The translations under genes and the position numbers were made by a program. Source: Auritidibacter sp. Marseille-P8566 (GTDB lineage: Bacteria > Actinomycetota > Actinomycetes > Actinomycetales > Microbacteriaceae). Taken from it: a DNA stretch of 64,000 nt. The notes below the pieces were generated by a model. It saw only the letters and a program-made list of their open reading frames with translations, did not search any database and was not told the DNA's origin. Location of the stretch: assembly GCA_945895375.1 (NCBI GenBank), contig CAMDEE010000002.1, positions 1 through 64,000 on the forward strand, in the 5' to 3' direction. Every line of letters starts with the position of its first letter. Within the stretch, counting starts at the first letter, position 1. Below, piece after piece: positions 48,607 through 58,485 of the stretch.

Positions 48607-50361
48607 CTATGTGAGCTCGGCTACCGCTAATTCTACCTTGACTGAGCGTCGGTCGCCAGAGCGTCGTTCCCAAAGGTCTACTTCGCCGTTTTCTAAGCCC
48701 CTACCAACAATCACAATTTGAGGGATTCCAAGTAGTTCCGCATCGCTGAACTTGACGCCAGGGCTGACCTTGAGACGATCATCCAACAACACTGACTTAC
48801 CCTTGGCTTCAAGGTCTTTGGCTAGTTTCGCTGCAGTTTCATAGATGACATCGTCTTTACCAGCCGCCACTACGTGAATATCAACAGGTGCAACAGCACT
48901 TGGCCAGATGAGTCCCTTCTCATCGTTATTGGCTTCAGCCAAAACCGCGATTATTCGAGTAACACCAATACCGTATGAACCCATGGTTACTGTCACAAGC
49001 TTTCCATTTTCGTCCAAAACCTTTAGATCTAATGCCTCGGCATACTTCTTGCCAAGTTGGAATACGTGACCAATTTCAATTCCACGAGCCAATTCCAGAG
49101 GACCGCTGCCATCAGGAGCTGGATCCCCTGCTCGAATTTCGGCCAAGTCGGCAATGCCATCTGCTTCAAAGTCGCGTCCAGCAACCAAGTTGAATGTGTG
49201 CTTATCTTTTTCGTTTGATCCCGAAATCCAAGAAGTTCCTGTAACAACTCTTGGATCAAGAAGGTATCTAATCTTTGATGAAGCTTTTTCGCCTAAGAAC
49301 TGAGATCCGTTTTTAATCGGTCCAATGAACCCTTTGACTAGCTCCGGGTGCTTAGCGAAATCTTCATCGTTGGCAGTTTCTACCTCGTAACCAGCGAAGG
49401 CAATCTCTGCTCTCTTCATTTCGAGTTCACGATCTCCTGGAATGCCAACCACAACGATTGATCTCTTGTGCTTCACATCTGTAAGAGCCAAAACAATGTG
49501 CTTCAAGGTAGAAGCTGCAGTCACTTCTTTCATGCCGAGTGAATCAACTGCAAAGTCGACAAAAGACTTTACCGAAGTCGCACCTGGGGTAGGCAAAACC
49601 TCCGCTTGAGGAAGTCCCTCTACGCTTAGCGGCTCAGGAGCAGAAATAGTTACTGCTTCAACGTTTGCTGCATAGCCGCCTGCTGATCTAACAAAAGTAT
49701 CTTCACCAATTGGAGAAGGTGACAGGAACTCTTCTGAAGCAGATCCACCCATCGCGCCAGCATCTGCTCTTACGATTACGTATTCAATGCCAAGGCGAGT
49801 AAAGATTCTTTCGTATGCGTCACGTTGGGCCTGGTATGAAGCAACCAATCCTTCATGAGATACATCGAATGAGTAAGCGTCTTTCATTACGAATTCGCGG
49901 CCACGAAGAAGACCTGCTCTAGGTCTGGCTTCATCACGATATTTGTTTTGAATCTGGAAAAGTGTCAGTGGAAGATCTTTGTAGCTGGAGTAAAGATCCT
50001 TAACTAAAAGAGTGAACATCTCTTCGTGAGTTGGGGCTAGAAGATAGTCAGCTTTCTTTCTATCCTGCAATCTAAAAAGGTTATCTCCGTACTCAGTCCA
50101 ACGACCCGTTACTTCGAAAGGTTCACGAGGCAAAAGTGCGGGGAAGAAAACTTCTTGAGCACCAGCTGCAGCCATTTCTTCACGAACGATTTGCTCTACT
50201 TTGGCTTTGACAGCAAGACCCAGCGGTAGCCAAGTGTAAATTCCTGGGGCTGCTCTTCTTATATATCCAGCTCGAACTAGAAGCTTGTGGCTATCTACTT
50301 CTGCTTCAGCTGGATCTTCTCTAAGTGTGCGCAAAAACAATTGCGACATGGAAAGAATCAT
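48607..50361 (-). CDS. proS: proline--tRNA ligase
   Basis: Class II aminoacyl-tRNA synthetase. The 584-residue protein is the bacterial type with an editing insertion domain (about 220-400) between motifs 2 and 3. [20 protein letters not shown] opens the protein (about 8-27), motif 2 has [17 protein letters not shown]-type sequence (here YRDEARPR then [11 protein letters not shown]), and the anticodon domain covers about 480-570. The start at ATG 50361 gives MILSMSQLF, as in relatives; ATG 50349 is an alternative. It starts 3 bases after ispG ends. Confidence 0.95.
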   Translation of the reverse strand: MILSMSQLFLRTLREDPAEAEVDSHKLLVRAGYIRRAAPGIYTWLPLGLAVKAKVEQIVREEMAAAGAQEVFFPALLPREPFEVTGRWTEYGDNLFRLQDRKKADYLLAPTHEEMFTLLVKDLYSSYKDLPLTLFQIQNKYRDEARPRAGLLRGREFVMKDAYSFDVSHEGLVASYQAQRDAYERIFTRLGIEYVIVRADAGAMGGSASEEFLSPSPIGEDTFVRSAGGYAANVEAVTISAPEPLSVEGLPQAEVLPTPGATSVKSFVDFAVDSLGMKEVTAASTLKHIVLALTDVKHKRSIVVVGIPGDRELEMKRAEIAFAGYEVETANDEDFAKHPELVKGFIGPIKNGSQFLGEKASSKIRYLLDPRVVTGTSWISGSNEKDKHTFNLVAGRDFEADGIADLAEIRAGDPAPDGSGPLELARGIEIGHVFQLGKKYAEALDLKVLDENGKLVTVTMGSYGIGVTRIIAVLAEANNDEKGLIWPSAVAPVDIHVVAAGKDDVIYETAAKLAKDLEAKGKSVLLDDRLKVSPGVKFSDAELLGIPQIVIVGRGLENGEVDLWERRSGDRRSVKVELAVAELT

Positions 50362-50364
50362 TAT

Positions 50365-51522
50365 TTAGTCTTTCTTCGCGACAACTACTTGCGGACTACC
50401 AACAAGTGCTGGATCCATTTCAGAAGCCAGTCTGTTTGCTTCCTCAATCAGAGTTGCAACAATTTCACTTTCAGGGACAGTCTTAATAACTTCACCCTTC
50501 ACAAAAATTTGGCCCTTACCGTTACCTGAAGCAACACCTAGGTCAGCTTCTCTGGCTTCACCAGGTCCGTTAACAACACAGCCCATGACAGCAACGCGAA
50601 GTGGAACAGTCATGTGCTCTAGCCCAGCAGTGACATCTTCTGCCAACTTATAAACATCAACCTGTGCTCGACCACATGAAGGGCAAGAAACAATCTCAAA
50701 TTTACGAGGACGAAGATTCAGCGCTTCAAGAATCTTGGCTCCGACTTTGATTTCTTCAACCGGTGGGGCAGAAAGTGAAACTCTGATGGTGTCACCAATC
50801 CCCTTGCTCAAAAGAGCGCCGAACGCTACAGAAGACTTAATGGTTCCTTGGAATGCAGGACCAGCTTCGGTAACACCAAGGTGTAGCGGCCAGTCACCCT
50901 GCTCTGCAAGAAGTTCATAAGCACGCACCATTACAACTGGGTCATTGTGCTTCACAGAAATCTTGAAATCATGGAAGTCGTGTTCTTCAAATAGTGAGGC
51001 TTCCCAAACTGCTGATTCAACCAATGCCTCAGCTGTTGGCTTGCCATACTTTTGCAAAAGTCTTGGATCTAGCGAACCTGCGTTCACACCAATACGGATA
51101 GAGATACCTGCATCTTTAGCGGCCTTAGCAATCTCCCCTACCTTGTCATCAAACTGACGAATGTTGCCAGGGTTTACTCGAACCGCTCCACAACCTGCAT
51201 CGATAGCTGCAAAAACATACTTTGGCTGGAAGTGAATATCTGCGATAACAGGAATCTGAGATTTCTTCGCAATGATTCTTAGAACATCAGCGTCGTCTTG
51301 GGTTGGGCAAGCAACACGAACAATGTCACATCCGGTTGCGGTTAGTTCCGCAATTTGCTGCAATGTGCCGTTGATGTCCGTTGTCTGGGTAGTAGTCATG
51401 GACTGCACGGAAATAGGTGAGTCACTTCCCACGCCTACGTTTCCAACTTTGATCTGACGGGTCTTACGTCTTGGGGTCAAGACAGGTGGAGTATTTGGTA
51501 GCCCTAGGTTAATTGCTGGCAC
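50365..51522 (-). CDS. ispG: 4-hydroxy-3-methylbut-2-en-1-yl diphosphate synthase
   Basis: Iron-sulfur enzyme (GcpE) of the MEP isoprenoid pathway. The 385-residue protein has a TIM-barrel N-terminal part with [12 protein letters not shown] near 39-50 and the cluster cysteines CPSC and GCVVNGPGE in the C-terminal part. Length is normal for the two-domain bacterial form. The order dxr-rip1-ispG is the actinobacterial one. With dxr it would feed miaA, carotenoid and quinone synthesis. Confidence 0.96.
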   Translation of the reverse strand: MPAINLGLPNTPPVLTPRRKTRQIKVGNVGVGSDSPISVQSMTTTQTTDINGTLQQIAELTATGCDIVRVACPTQDDADVLRIIAKKSQIPVIADIHFQPKYVFAAIDAGCGAVRVNPGNIRQFDDKVGEIAKAAKDAGISIRIGVNAGSLDPRLLQKYGKPTAEALVESAVWEASLFEEHDFHDFKISVKHNDPVVMVRAYELLAEQGDWPLHLGVTEAGPAFQGTIKSSVAFGALLSKGIGDTIRVSLSAPPVEEIKVGAKILEALNLRPRKFEIVSCPSCGRAQVDVYKLAEDVTAGLEHMTVPLRVAVMGCVVNGPGEAREADLGVASGNGKGQIFVKGEVIKTVPESEIVATLIEEANRLASEMDPALVGSPQVVVAKKD

Positions 51523-51540
51523 TTGAAATCACTTCTTCCT

Positions 51541-51579
51541 GATGTCTAAACGACATCGACACGCCTATAGTCTAAACGC
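51541..51579. repeat. short direct and inverted repeats upstream of ispG
   Basis: GTCTAAACG occurs twice, at 51544-51552 and 51571-51579. The first copy sits inside the inverted repeat GATGTC-taaac-GACATC (51541-51557). The spacer separates the site-2 protease gene from ispG. It may be a regulatory site or an RNA hairpin; no U-run is present. Confidence 0.4.
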
Positions 51580-51602
51580 CTCGGGTTGGATGTCTCTAGA
51601 AC

Positions 51603-52856
51603 CTAGAGGGTTAGCGGATTGAGAACGTCTCTCAAGACCAGAACTATGGTCAGGAGAATCAAAAGAGCTGCCACAAAATAAGCAATTGGCATCATTTGGC
51701 CAGTGTCCACTGGACGTACCCACTTCTTGCCTCGAAGCTTGAATACCCGTCGTTTGATGGACTCATAAACTGCTCCTGCAATGTGTCCACCGTCCAGTGG
51801 AACTAGCGGGACCATATTGAACACAAACAATGCCACGTTTAGTGACATTAGAAGCCCAAGCTGGGTCAGCATCTTGTCTAAGAAACTAATCTCGCTGCTG
51901 GAAGCGATCTGACCTGAGAACTGGCCCAAGCCAATGATGGAAATAGCGCCGTTTTCATTGCGGTCAGATCCCGGTGCTAGTTCATTAACTGCAGCACCTG
52001 CCTGAAGTGGAAGTTGAATAATCATGTCAGCAGTGGCAACAACGATTCCACCTACCTGACCAAGAGCTGCTACAGGGCTCTGTTGCACTTTAGTCGTATC
52101 CAGATATACACCTAGGAATGGTCTACTTTGGCCGTCCATGTTCAACATGACTGGAGTAATAGAAAGTGTCACTTGGGATCCAGAGCGTTCAACAACTAAA
52201 GGAACATTCTTGCCAACAGAGTATTTAAGGTTTGCTTCAACATCAGACCAGAGTTTTACATCTTTCCCTGCGAAGCTAACAATCCTGTCCCCTTTTACAA
52301 GACCTGCTTGGCTCGAAGGAGATGCTGGGTTTGGGTCGGCACATTCTGGATTCGCATCGGTTGGCACACAAGAGACCACGTCCTGCACCTTTGAACTTCT
52401 CTCATAGGAGCCAAAGCCAGAAAACAGAACAAGCGCAAGCACAATTGCAATCAATAGGTTTGCAAATGGACCACCAAACATGATGATGAGTTTTTTCCAA
52501 GGCGGTAACTGGTAAAAAGTTTTACCAAGATCTTCTTCAGCAATTTCAAGCTGCTCTGTTGGCTGAGCACCTGCAGTTATCTTCTGCCATATGTTTTTCT
52601 TAGCATCAATCGGTTGGCTAGGTGGAATCATCCCAACCATTTGAATATAGCCACCGAGAGGAATAGCTTTGATTCCGTATTCGGTGTCGCCTCTTTTTCT
52701 GGAGAACAGGGTTGGCCCGAAACCAACCATGTACTTAGTAACTTTTACCCCGAACTTCTTAGCTGGCCACAGATGGCCAATCTCATGCAGCGCAATAGAA
52801 ACTGCTAGGCCGATTAGTAAGAAGATCCAACCGCTGATGCTGTTTATGAAATCCAT
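51603..52856 (-). CDS. site-2 intramembrane zinc protease (RseP/Rip1 type)
   Basis: Cleaves membrane-bound regulators such as anti-sigma factors inside the membrane. The 417-residue protein has the zinc motif HEIGH at 24-28 in the first helix, a PDZ domain in the middle (about 160-250, with SQAGLVKGDRIVSF), and the NxxPLxPLDGGH motif (NMVPLVPLDGGHI) near 346-358, with a last helix at about 390-412. The location between dxr and ispG matches rip1 of Mycobacterium. The substrate is not in this window. Confidence 0.94.
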   Translation of the reverse strand: MDFINSISGWIFLLIGLAVSIALHEIGHLWPAKKFGVKVTKYMVGFGPTLFSRKRGDTEYGIKAIPLGGYIQMVGMIPPSQPIDAKKNIWQKITAGAQPTEQLEIAEEDLGKTFYQLPPWKKLIIMFGGPFANLLIAIVLALVLFSGFGSYERSSKVQDVVSCVPTDANPECADPNPASPSSQAGLVKGDRIVSFAGKDVKLWSDVEANLKYSVGKNVPLVVERSGSQVTLSITPVMLNMDGQSRPFLGVYLDTTKVQQSPVAALGQVGGIVVATADMIIQLPLQAGAAVNELAPGSDRNENGAISIIGLGQFSGQIASSSEISFLDKMLTQLGLLMSLNVALFVFNMVPLVPLDGGHIAGAVYESIKRRVFKLRGKKWVRPVDTGQMMPIAYFVAALLILLTIVLVLRDVLNPLTL

Positions 52857-52892
52857 TTGTCTAACCTAACTACACTTACCGACATTCAGCGA

Positions 52893-53984
52893 TTAGTTTC
52901 TTTGGGCTATCAGTTGATTTGCAGTTTCTCTAGCCCAAAGCTCTGCTTCTAGGACAGTTTCAAGGCTCATGGTTTTCTCAGGCTGGTGACGTTGAACAAC
53001 TTCTTCAATGATTTCAAGAATCTCTGGGAAAGAAATTGTTCGGTCATGGAAAGCATCTACCGCTTGTTCATTTGCTGCGTTATAAACAGCAGGGAAAGTT
53101 AGCCCCGCTGATCCAACCTGTCGAGCAATCTTCACTGCCTTGAATACTTCTTCATCCAAAGGCTCGAAAGTCCAAGTGTGTGACTTGGTGAAATCGACTG
53201 GCGGTGTCACGTCATGAATTCGGTCAGGCCAGGTCATTCCTAGCGCAATCGGAAGTTTCATGTCTGGTGGAGAACACTGAGCGATGATCGAGCCATCAAC
53301 GAAGCTCACCATTGAGTGAACTACTGATTGTGGATGAACAGTTACTTCAATTCTTTCAAAAGGAACTCTGAAAAGTAGATGTGCCTCGATTAGTTCAAGC
53401 CCCTTGTTCACAAGTGTGGCTGAGTTAGTGGTGACTACTCTTCCCATTGTCCAGGTTGGATGCTTGAGAGCCTGCTCTGGAGTAACACCCTTTAATTGTT
53501 CTGCGGTAAAACCTCTAAAGGGTCCACCCGATGCAGTGAGAATAAGTGTCGCAACTTCCTTGGCATCGCCTGCAAGTAAACATTGAGCCAAAGCAGAGTG
53601 TTCAGAATCAACCGGAACAATCTGCCCAGGTGCAGAAGCTTCAGTAACCAGCTTTCCTCCAACTATCAAGGATTCTTTGTTGGCAAGCGCAAGACGCTTG
53701 CCGGTTCTAAGTGTTGCCAGGGTTGGGGCTAGTCCGATGGATCCAGTTATGCCGTTGATAACAACATCTGCATCAGTATCTTCAACAAGTCGAGTAGCAG
53801 CCTCTGACCCAATGACAACATTCTTGGCATCAACGCCAAACTTGGTGCCTTGCTGGGCAAGGAGTTCTCTGTTTGTGTTGCCCGCTAGACCTACGACCTG
53901 GAACTTGTCCGGATTAGCCTCGATAATCTCAAGGGCTTGAGTACCAATAGACCCCGTACTGCCTAGGATGATTATCTTTTTCAT
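52893..53984 (-). CDS. dxr: 1-deoxy-D-xylulose 5-phosphate reductoisomerase
   Basis: First committed step of the MEP pathway, NADPH-dependent. It has 363 residues from ATG 53984 ([14 protein letters not shown]), preceded by GGAG; the frame extends 18 codons further with no homology. The nucleotide motif GSTGSIG is at 8-14; the metal/substrate segment [11 protein letters not shown] and the later [10 protein letters not shown] are conserved. It is divergent from gabT with an 83-base spacer. Confidence 0.96.
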   Translation of the reverse strand: MKKIIILGSTGSIGTQALEIIEANPDKFQVVGLAGNTNRELLAQQGTKFGVDAKNVVIGSEAATRLVEDTDADVVINGITGSIGLAPTLATLRTGKRLALANKESLIVGGKLVTEASAPGQIVPVDSEHSALAQCLLAGDAKEVATLILTASGGPFRGFTAEQLKGVTPEQALKHPTWTMGRVVTTNSATLVNKGLELIEAHLLFRVPFERIEVTVHPQSVVHSMVSFVDGSIIAQCSPPDMKLPIALGMTWPDRIHDVTPPVDFTKSHTWTFEPLDEEVFKAVKIARQVGSAGLTFPAVYNAANEQAVDAFHDRTISFPEILEIIEEVVQRHQPEKTMSLETVLEAELWARETANQLIAQRN

Positions 53985-54055
53985 GTCTCCATCTTGCCAC
54001 CAACCCTGTATTTCTTTGGCCGCAGGGCCTTCTAGCAAGATAAATAGGGTAGGCG

Positions 54056-54061
54056 TAGAAT
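54056..54061 (+). promoter_or_regulatory. -10 element of a possibly leaderless gabT promoter
   Basis: TAGAAT, then six bases (TGAGTC), then the ATG at 54068. No ribosome site is present. This is the spacing expected if the mRNA starts at the A of ATG. The -35 region is weak. Confidence 0.5.
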
Positions 54062-54067
54062 TGAGTC

Positions 54068-55393
54068 ATGACGATTGAACAAAAAAGACACCTTGTAACT
54101 GCAATCCCAGGACCAAAATCACAGGCCCTACACAAGCACCGCTTAGAGCATGTTGGCCACGGTGTTGGCACCTCTTTACCTGCATATATTGAGTCAGCTC
54201 ACGGAGCAATCCTGGTTGACGTTGATGGTAACCAATACATTGATATGGGTTCAGGTATTGGTGTTACAACCATTGGCCACACCAACCCTGGTGTTGTTGC
54301 AGCAGTTTCTGAACAGGTTGCAAAGCTAACCCATACTCTTTTCACCGTCACCCCATACATGCCTTACGTGCAGGTTTGTGAAATTTTGAACAAACACATG
54401 CCGGGTAACTTCGTCAAGCGCTCTGCTTTATTTAACTCAGGTGCCGAAGCCGTTGAGAATGCAATCAAGCTAGCGAGAAAGTTCACCCAGAGAAACGAAA
54501 TCGCAGTATTCGATCACGCTTACCACGGTAGAACTAACCTGACCATGGCTATGAACTTCAAGAACATGCCTTACGCAGATGGATTTGGTCCTTTTGCTGG
54601 AAGCGTTACCCACGTTCCTATGTCTTACCCATTCCATGACCCAGAGGGAATGACTGGAGAAGAGGCAGCAACTCGTGCAATCAATTACATGGAAAAGCGC
54701 ATTGGAGCTAAAAACTTTGCTGCAGTTGTCATCGAACCTATTCAGGGTGAAGGTGGATTTATTGTTCCAGCTCCAGGTTTCCTAAAGACCCTGAGTGCAT
54801 GGACACGCGCTAACGGAATCGTTTTGGTAGCTGATGAAGTTCAAGCAGGTATGGCAAGAACAGGTAGATGGTTTGCTTCTGAGCACGAAGAAGGTTTTGA
54901 ACCAGATCTAATGACGATTGCTAAGGGCATCGCCGGAGGTATGCCAATCTCAGCAGTTGTTGGTAGAGCCGAGATCATGGACTCATCTCACCCAGGTGGA
55001 ATTGGTGGGACCTTCGGTGGTAACCCAGTTGCTGCTGCAGCAGCTATCGCAGTCCTAAAGCAGATTGAAGAAGGTGGAGTTCTAGAGAAGGCTCTTCATA
55101 TTGAATCTGTAATGATGGCTCGTCTTGAGCAGATGAAGGAAAAGTACCCTGTCATTGGTGAAATCCGTGGCCGTGGTGCAATGTTGGCAATCGAAATAGT
55201 AAACCCGGGTACCAGAGTGCCTAACTCAGCAGCCGTTGATGCAGTAGTCAAGCACTCACACCTAAACGGTGTAGTTATCTTGAACGCTGGAACCTATGGC
55301 AACGTAATCCGATTCCTTCCTTCACTAGCAATTAGCGATGAACTCATCCACGATGCACTAGACGTGGTTGAAGCAGGACTTGCCAAACTCTAA
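54068..55393 (+). CDS. gabT: 4-aminobutyrate aminotransferase
   Basis: Class III PLP aminotransferase that converts GABA to succinate semialdehyde. The 441-residue protein has NSGAEAVENAIKLAR at 123-137, IEPIQGEGG at 222-230, DEVQAGMARTG at 256-266 and the PLP lysine K286 in IAKGIAGGMP. The opening TAIPGPKSQAL matches actinobacterial GabT. It is followed after 17 bases by a second class III aminotransferase gene, and polyamine transporter genes converge on the pair. Substrate assignment is by family resemblance; acetylornithine aminotransferases are related, and no argD was seen in this window. Confidence 0.9.
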   Translation: MTIEQKRHLVTAIPGPKSQALHKHRLEHVGHGVGTSLPAYIESAHGAILVDVDGNQYIDMGSGIGVTTIGHTNPGVVAAVSEQVAKLTHTLFTVTPYMPYVQVCEILNKHMPGNFVKRSALFNSGAEAVENAIKLARKFTQRNEIAVFDHAYHGRTNLTMAMNFKNMPYADGFGPFAGSVTHVPMSYPFHDPEGMTGEEAATRAINYMEKRIGAKNFAAVVIEPIQGEGGFIVPAPGFLKTLSAWTRANGIVLVADEVQAGMARTGRWFASEHEEGFEPDLMTIAKGIAGGMPISAVVGRAEIMDSSHPGGIGGTFGGNPVAAAAAIAVLKQIEEGGVLEKALHIESVMMARLEQMKEKYPVIGEIRGRGAMLAIEIVNPGTRVPNSAAVDAVVKHSHLNGVVILNAGTYGNVIRFLPSLAISDELIHDALDVVEAGLAKL

Positions 55394-55410
55394 AGCTCAG
55401 AAAGATCCAA

Positions 55411-56769
55411 ATGCACTCCTATGCAGATAGAGAAAAACTAGCCAAACTTTTTGCAGAAGAGGTGGAGCTTTTCAAAGCGAAGCACCCAGCTTCAGCCAAA
55501 CTGCACGAAAGTGCAAAGAACGCACTCATGGGTGGCGTGCCGATGTCTTGGATGTCCAAGTGGCCAGGCCCACACCCTGTCTATGTAACCAAGGCAAAGG
55601 GTTCTAGATTCACTGATGCTGATGGCATCGAATACGTTGACTTCTGCCTCGGTGACACAGGCGCAATGGTTGGTCACTCTCCCGACGCATCAGTCAAAGC
55701 AATTTCAGAACAGTTAGCTAAGGGCATTACCTTGATGCTGCCAACTGCAGATGCGGCTATCGCTGCTCAAACTCTTGCAGATCGCTTCGGTATGTCTAAA
55801 TGGCAGTTCACCCTAACGGCAACCGATGCTAACCGTCACATCCTGCGTTATGCACGACATGTTTCAGGTAAGCACAAGGTAGTGGTTCACGACTACTGCT
55901 ACCACGGAACAGTTGATGAAACCTTTGCTGTCCTAAATGACCAAGGTCGAACTGTAAGTCGTGAAAACAACATTGGCCCTCAGGTTGATCCGAGTGAAAC
56001 AACGATTGTTGTTCCATTCAATGACTTAGAAGCAGCTGAAGCAGCTTTTGCAACTGGTGAGGTTGCAGCCATGTTGATTGAACCTGCAATGACCAACATC
56101 GGTATTGTTCTACCAGAGCCTGGCTATTTAGAGGGACTTAGAGAACTCTGCACTCGCTTTGATGTAATTCTCATCATTGATGAGACACACACCCTAAGCG
56201 AAGGCCCTGGAGGTATGACTGCTCGTAGAAACCTAAAGCCAGATGCTGTTGTTTTAGGTAAAACCATTGGAGCTGGAATACCAGCAGGTGCTTTTGGTAT
56301 GACAGCAGAACTAACGGCAAGGATCCAGAAAAGTTTGCACCTTGAACACATCGACGTGGGTGGTGTTGGTGGAACTCTTGCCGGTAACGCACTGTCGATG
56401 GCCGCTATTGCAGCAACACTAACCAAGGTGCTAACCCCTGAGGCTTTCAAATCAATGGAAGCACTCTGTGATGTTTGGACTAAGAATGTTCAGGAATTGA
56501 TTACCAAGTATGGAGCTCCTTGGCAGGTTAGCCAACTAGGTTGCCGGGCTGAATACTCATTCAGATCAGAAGCTCCTAGAAACGGTAGAGAAGCAGCAGA
56601 CGCAGATGACTTTGATCTGCAACAGTATCTTCACATTCACGCTCTAAACCGCGGAATCTTGATGACACCTTTCCACAACATGGCTTTGATGTCGCCAGCT
56701 CACACAATTGAAGATGTTGAAAGACACAGAGAGCACTTCGAAGAGGCTCTTATTTCGCTGTTTGCTTAG
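55411..56769 (+). CDS. class III aminotransferase of uncertain substrate
   Basis: A 452-residue PLP enzyme resembling glutamate-1-semialdehyde aminomutase and omega-aminotransferases. The PLP lysine is K284 in LGKTIGAGIP, and the cofactor aspartate is D257 in IIDETHT. The usual N/S-x-G-[TA]-E-A segment is replaced by LTATDANRHILRYAR (135-149), which sets it apart from GabT. It follows gabT by 17 bases and converges on potC, sharing TTAG for both stops. By context it could be the missing putrescine aminotransferase of a putrescine route; an aminotransferase for another diamine or beta-amino acid is equally possible from sequence alone. Confidence 0.8.
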   Translation: MHSYADREKLAKLFAEEVELFKAKHPASAKLHESAKNALMGGVPMSWMSKWPGPHPVYVTKAKGSRFTDADGIEYVDFCLGDTGAMVGHSPDASVKAISEQLAKGITLMLPTADAAIAAQTLADRFGMSKWQFTLTATDANRHILRYARHVSGKHKVVVHDYCYHGTVDETFAVLNDQGRTVSRENNIGPQVDPSETTIVVPFNDLEAAEAAFATGEVAAMLIEPAMTNIGIVLPEPGYLEGLRELCTRFDVILIIDETHTLSEGPGGMTARRNLKPDAVVLGKTIGAGIPAGAFGMTAELTARIQKSLHLEHIDVGGVGGTLAGNALSMAAIAATLTKVLTPEAFKSMEALCDVWTKNVQELITKYGAPWQVSQLGCRAEYSFRSEAPRNGREAADADDFDLQQYLHIHALNRGILMTPFHNMALMSPAHTIEDVERHREHFEEALISLFA

Positions 56770-57566
56770 TGCTTCTTGAGTAGGCTGCGACGCTTACGCT
56801 CGCCATTTATCTGAGTTACTAGCACCAACAAGATTGCAGCAATAAACACTGCGCTTCCAATTACGTTAGCTTCTGCAGGAACACCTCTTGCTGCTGCTGT
56901 GAAGACGTAACGTGGGAAAGTCATATCCGCACCAGCGTTGAAGTTGGTGATGATGAAATCATCGAAGCTCAACGCGAAAGATAGTAGTGCTGCGGCAGCA
57001 ATACCAGGAAGCAGTAGTGGGAAGGTAATCTTCCAGAACACCTGTCTTGGGTTAGCGTAAAGGTCTTTACCTGCTTCTTCCAGAACTGGATCTAGGCTGG
57101 CTACTCTTGCCTTGACTGTCACAACAACAAAGGACAGACAGAACACAACGTGCCCAATGATGATTGTTCCAATACCCTTTTCAACTCCAAGGCTAAAGAA
57201 CTGTGAAGCAAGACCTGCACCTAGGACAACTTCAGGAGTCGCCATAGGTAAGAACAACAAGAGGTTGGTTGATTTGCGGAACTTGAAGCGATATCGAACT
57301 AAAGCAATTGCGATCATGGTGCCAAGAGCTGTGGCAGCAATAGTTGAGATAACACCAATTAGGACAGAGTTCCCGAAAGCGTCACAAACACCTTCGCGGT
57401 CACAAACGTTAGTCCACTTATCAAAAGTGAACCCGCGCCAAATCAAGTTAGTCTTCAACGAATCGTTGAATGAGAAGGCAAAGGTGTAGCCAATAGGAAT
57501 TAGAAGATAGATGAATGCAAGCACTGCATAAAGAGGGAAAGCGTATTTACCTAAACTGAATTTCAT
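56766..57566 (-). CDS. potC: polyamine ABC transporter permease PotC-like
   Basis: One of two membrane subunits of a spermidine/putrescine importer. The 266-residue protein has six predicted helices (first at about 10-30) and the permease EAA loop with EEAGKDLYANPRQVFWKITFPLL-type sequence (about 162-184) that contacts PotA. In the first periplasmic loop is CDREGVCDAFGNS, with two cysteines that might form a disulfide. It overlaps potB by one base and is the last gene of potDABC. Confidence 0.9.
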   Translation of the reverse strand: MKFSLGKYAFPLYAVLAFIYLLIPIGYTFAFSFNDSLKTNLIWRGFTFDKWTNVCDREGVCDAFGNSVLIGVISTIAATALGTMIAIALVRYRFKFRKSTNLLLFLPMATPEVVLGAGLASQFFSLGVEKGIGTIIIGHVVFCLSFVVVTVKARVASLDPVLEEAGKDLYANPRQVFWKITFPLLLPGIAAAALLSFALSFDDFIITNFNAGADMTFPRYVFTAAARGVPAEANVIGSAVFIAAILLVLVTQINGERKRRSLLKKH

Positions 57567-58480
57567 TAGAGCAGATCCTCCGTTCCAGACTTCTTGACAT
57601 AGCCTGCGACCAGAACAAGAATCGCACCCATCAGAAGAACTGAGAGAGCTGAGGCTGCTGGATAGTCATTGATTTGGAGGTAGTTCGCTTCAATTACGTT
57701 TCCAAGCATCGCCGTTGAACTTGAACCCAGGAAATCACCGGATGCGTTGATGTAATCACCAGCAATAGGAATAAAGGTCAGAAGGGTTCCTGAGATGATT
57801 CCAGGCATTGATAGTGGAATGGTAACTTTTCTAAACACTTTTGAAGGTGAAGCGTAAAGATCTGAACCTGCTTCAAGATAACGAGTGTCTAATCTCTCAA
57901 GCGATGTGTAGAGAGGAAGAGTCATAAACGGAATGAAGTTATAGGTAAGACCAAAGATAACCATGAAAGGTGTTCCAACAACATACTGGTCTGAATCTAG
58001 GAAACCAATCTGCTGCAGTGTTGTCACAATCCATGACTCGTTAGAGAAAATCTGCTTCCAAGCCAAAGTTCTCAATAGGAATGAAATAAAGAATGGTGCA
58101 ATAACCAAGGTAAGCATTAGCTTCTGCAAAAGTGGATAAGGTCTAGCCTTCACACCAATGAAGTAAGCCAGTGGATAAGAAATTACCAAAGCCAGGATCG
58201 TTGCAGCTAGTGCGTATCCAAAAGATCTCATCATGTGAGGGAAATATTCAGAGATAACTACGAAGTAGTTGCTGAACTGAAGTGCTGGAACATATTCACC
58301 AAAGCCACCCAATGGGTCCGGTGCTTGAAGTGAAACCATAATCAATGAAATAAGCGGTGTCAGGAAAAAAGCTCCCAGGTAAGCCAATCCCGGTGCGAGT
58401 AGCACAATAACTACCTTGCCGGTTTTGCCAGGTTTAATCCCGACCTTTGGCTTGCTTGAACTGAAAGCAGTGAATGCCAT
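57566..58480 (-). CDS. potB: polyamine ABC transporter permease PotB-like
   Basis: The second membrane subunit of the importer. The 304-residue protein has a cytoplasmic N-terminus of about 20 residues, six predicted helices, and an EAA loop with LEAGSDLYASPSKVFRKVTIPL-type sequence (about 201-222). It starts 5 bases after potA ends. The permease pair is the normal heterodimer for PotABCD. Confidence 0.9.
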   Translation of the reverse strand: MAFTAFSSSKPKVGIKPGKTGKVVIVLLAPGLAYLGAFFLTPLISLIMVSLQAPDPLGGFGEYVPALQFSNYFVVISEYFPHMMRSFGYALAATILALVISYPLAYFIGVKARPYPLLQKLMLTLVIAPFFISFLLRTLAWKQIFSNESWIVTTLQQIGFLDSDQYVVGTPFMVIFGLTYNFIPFMTLPLYTSLERLDTRYLEAGSDLYASPSKVFRKVTIPLSMPGIISGTLLTFIPIAGDYINASGDFLGSSSTAMLGNVIEANYLQINDYPAASALSVLLMGAILVLVAGYVKKSGTEDLL

Positions 58481-58485
58481 CTGAG

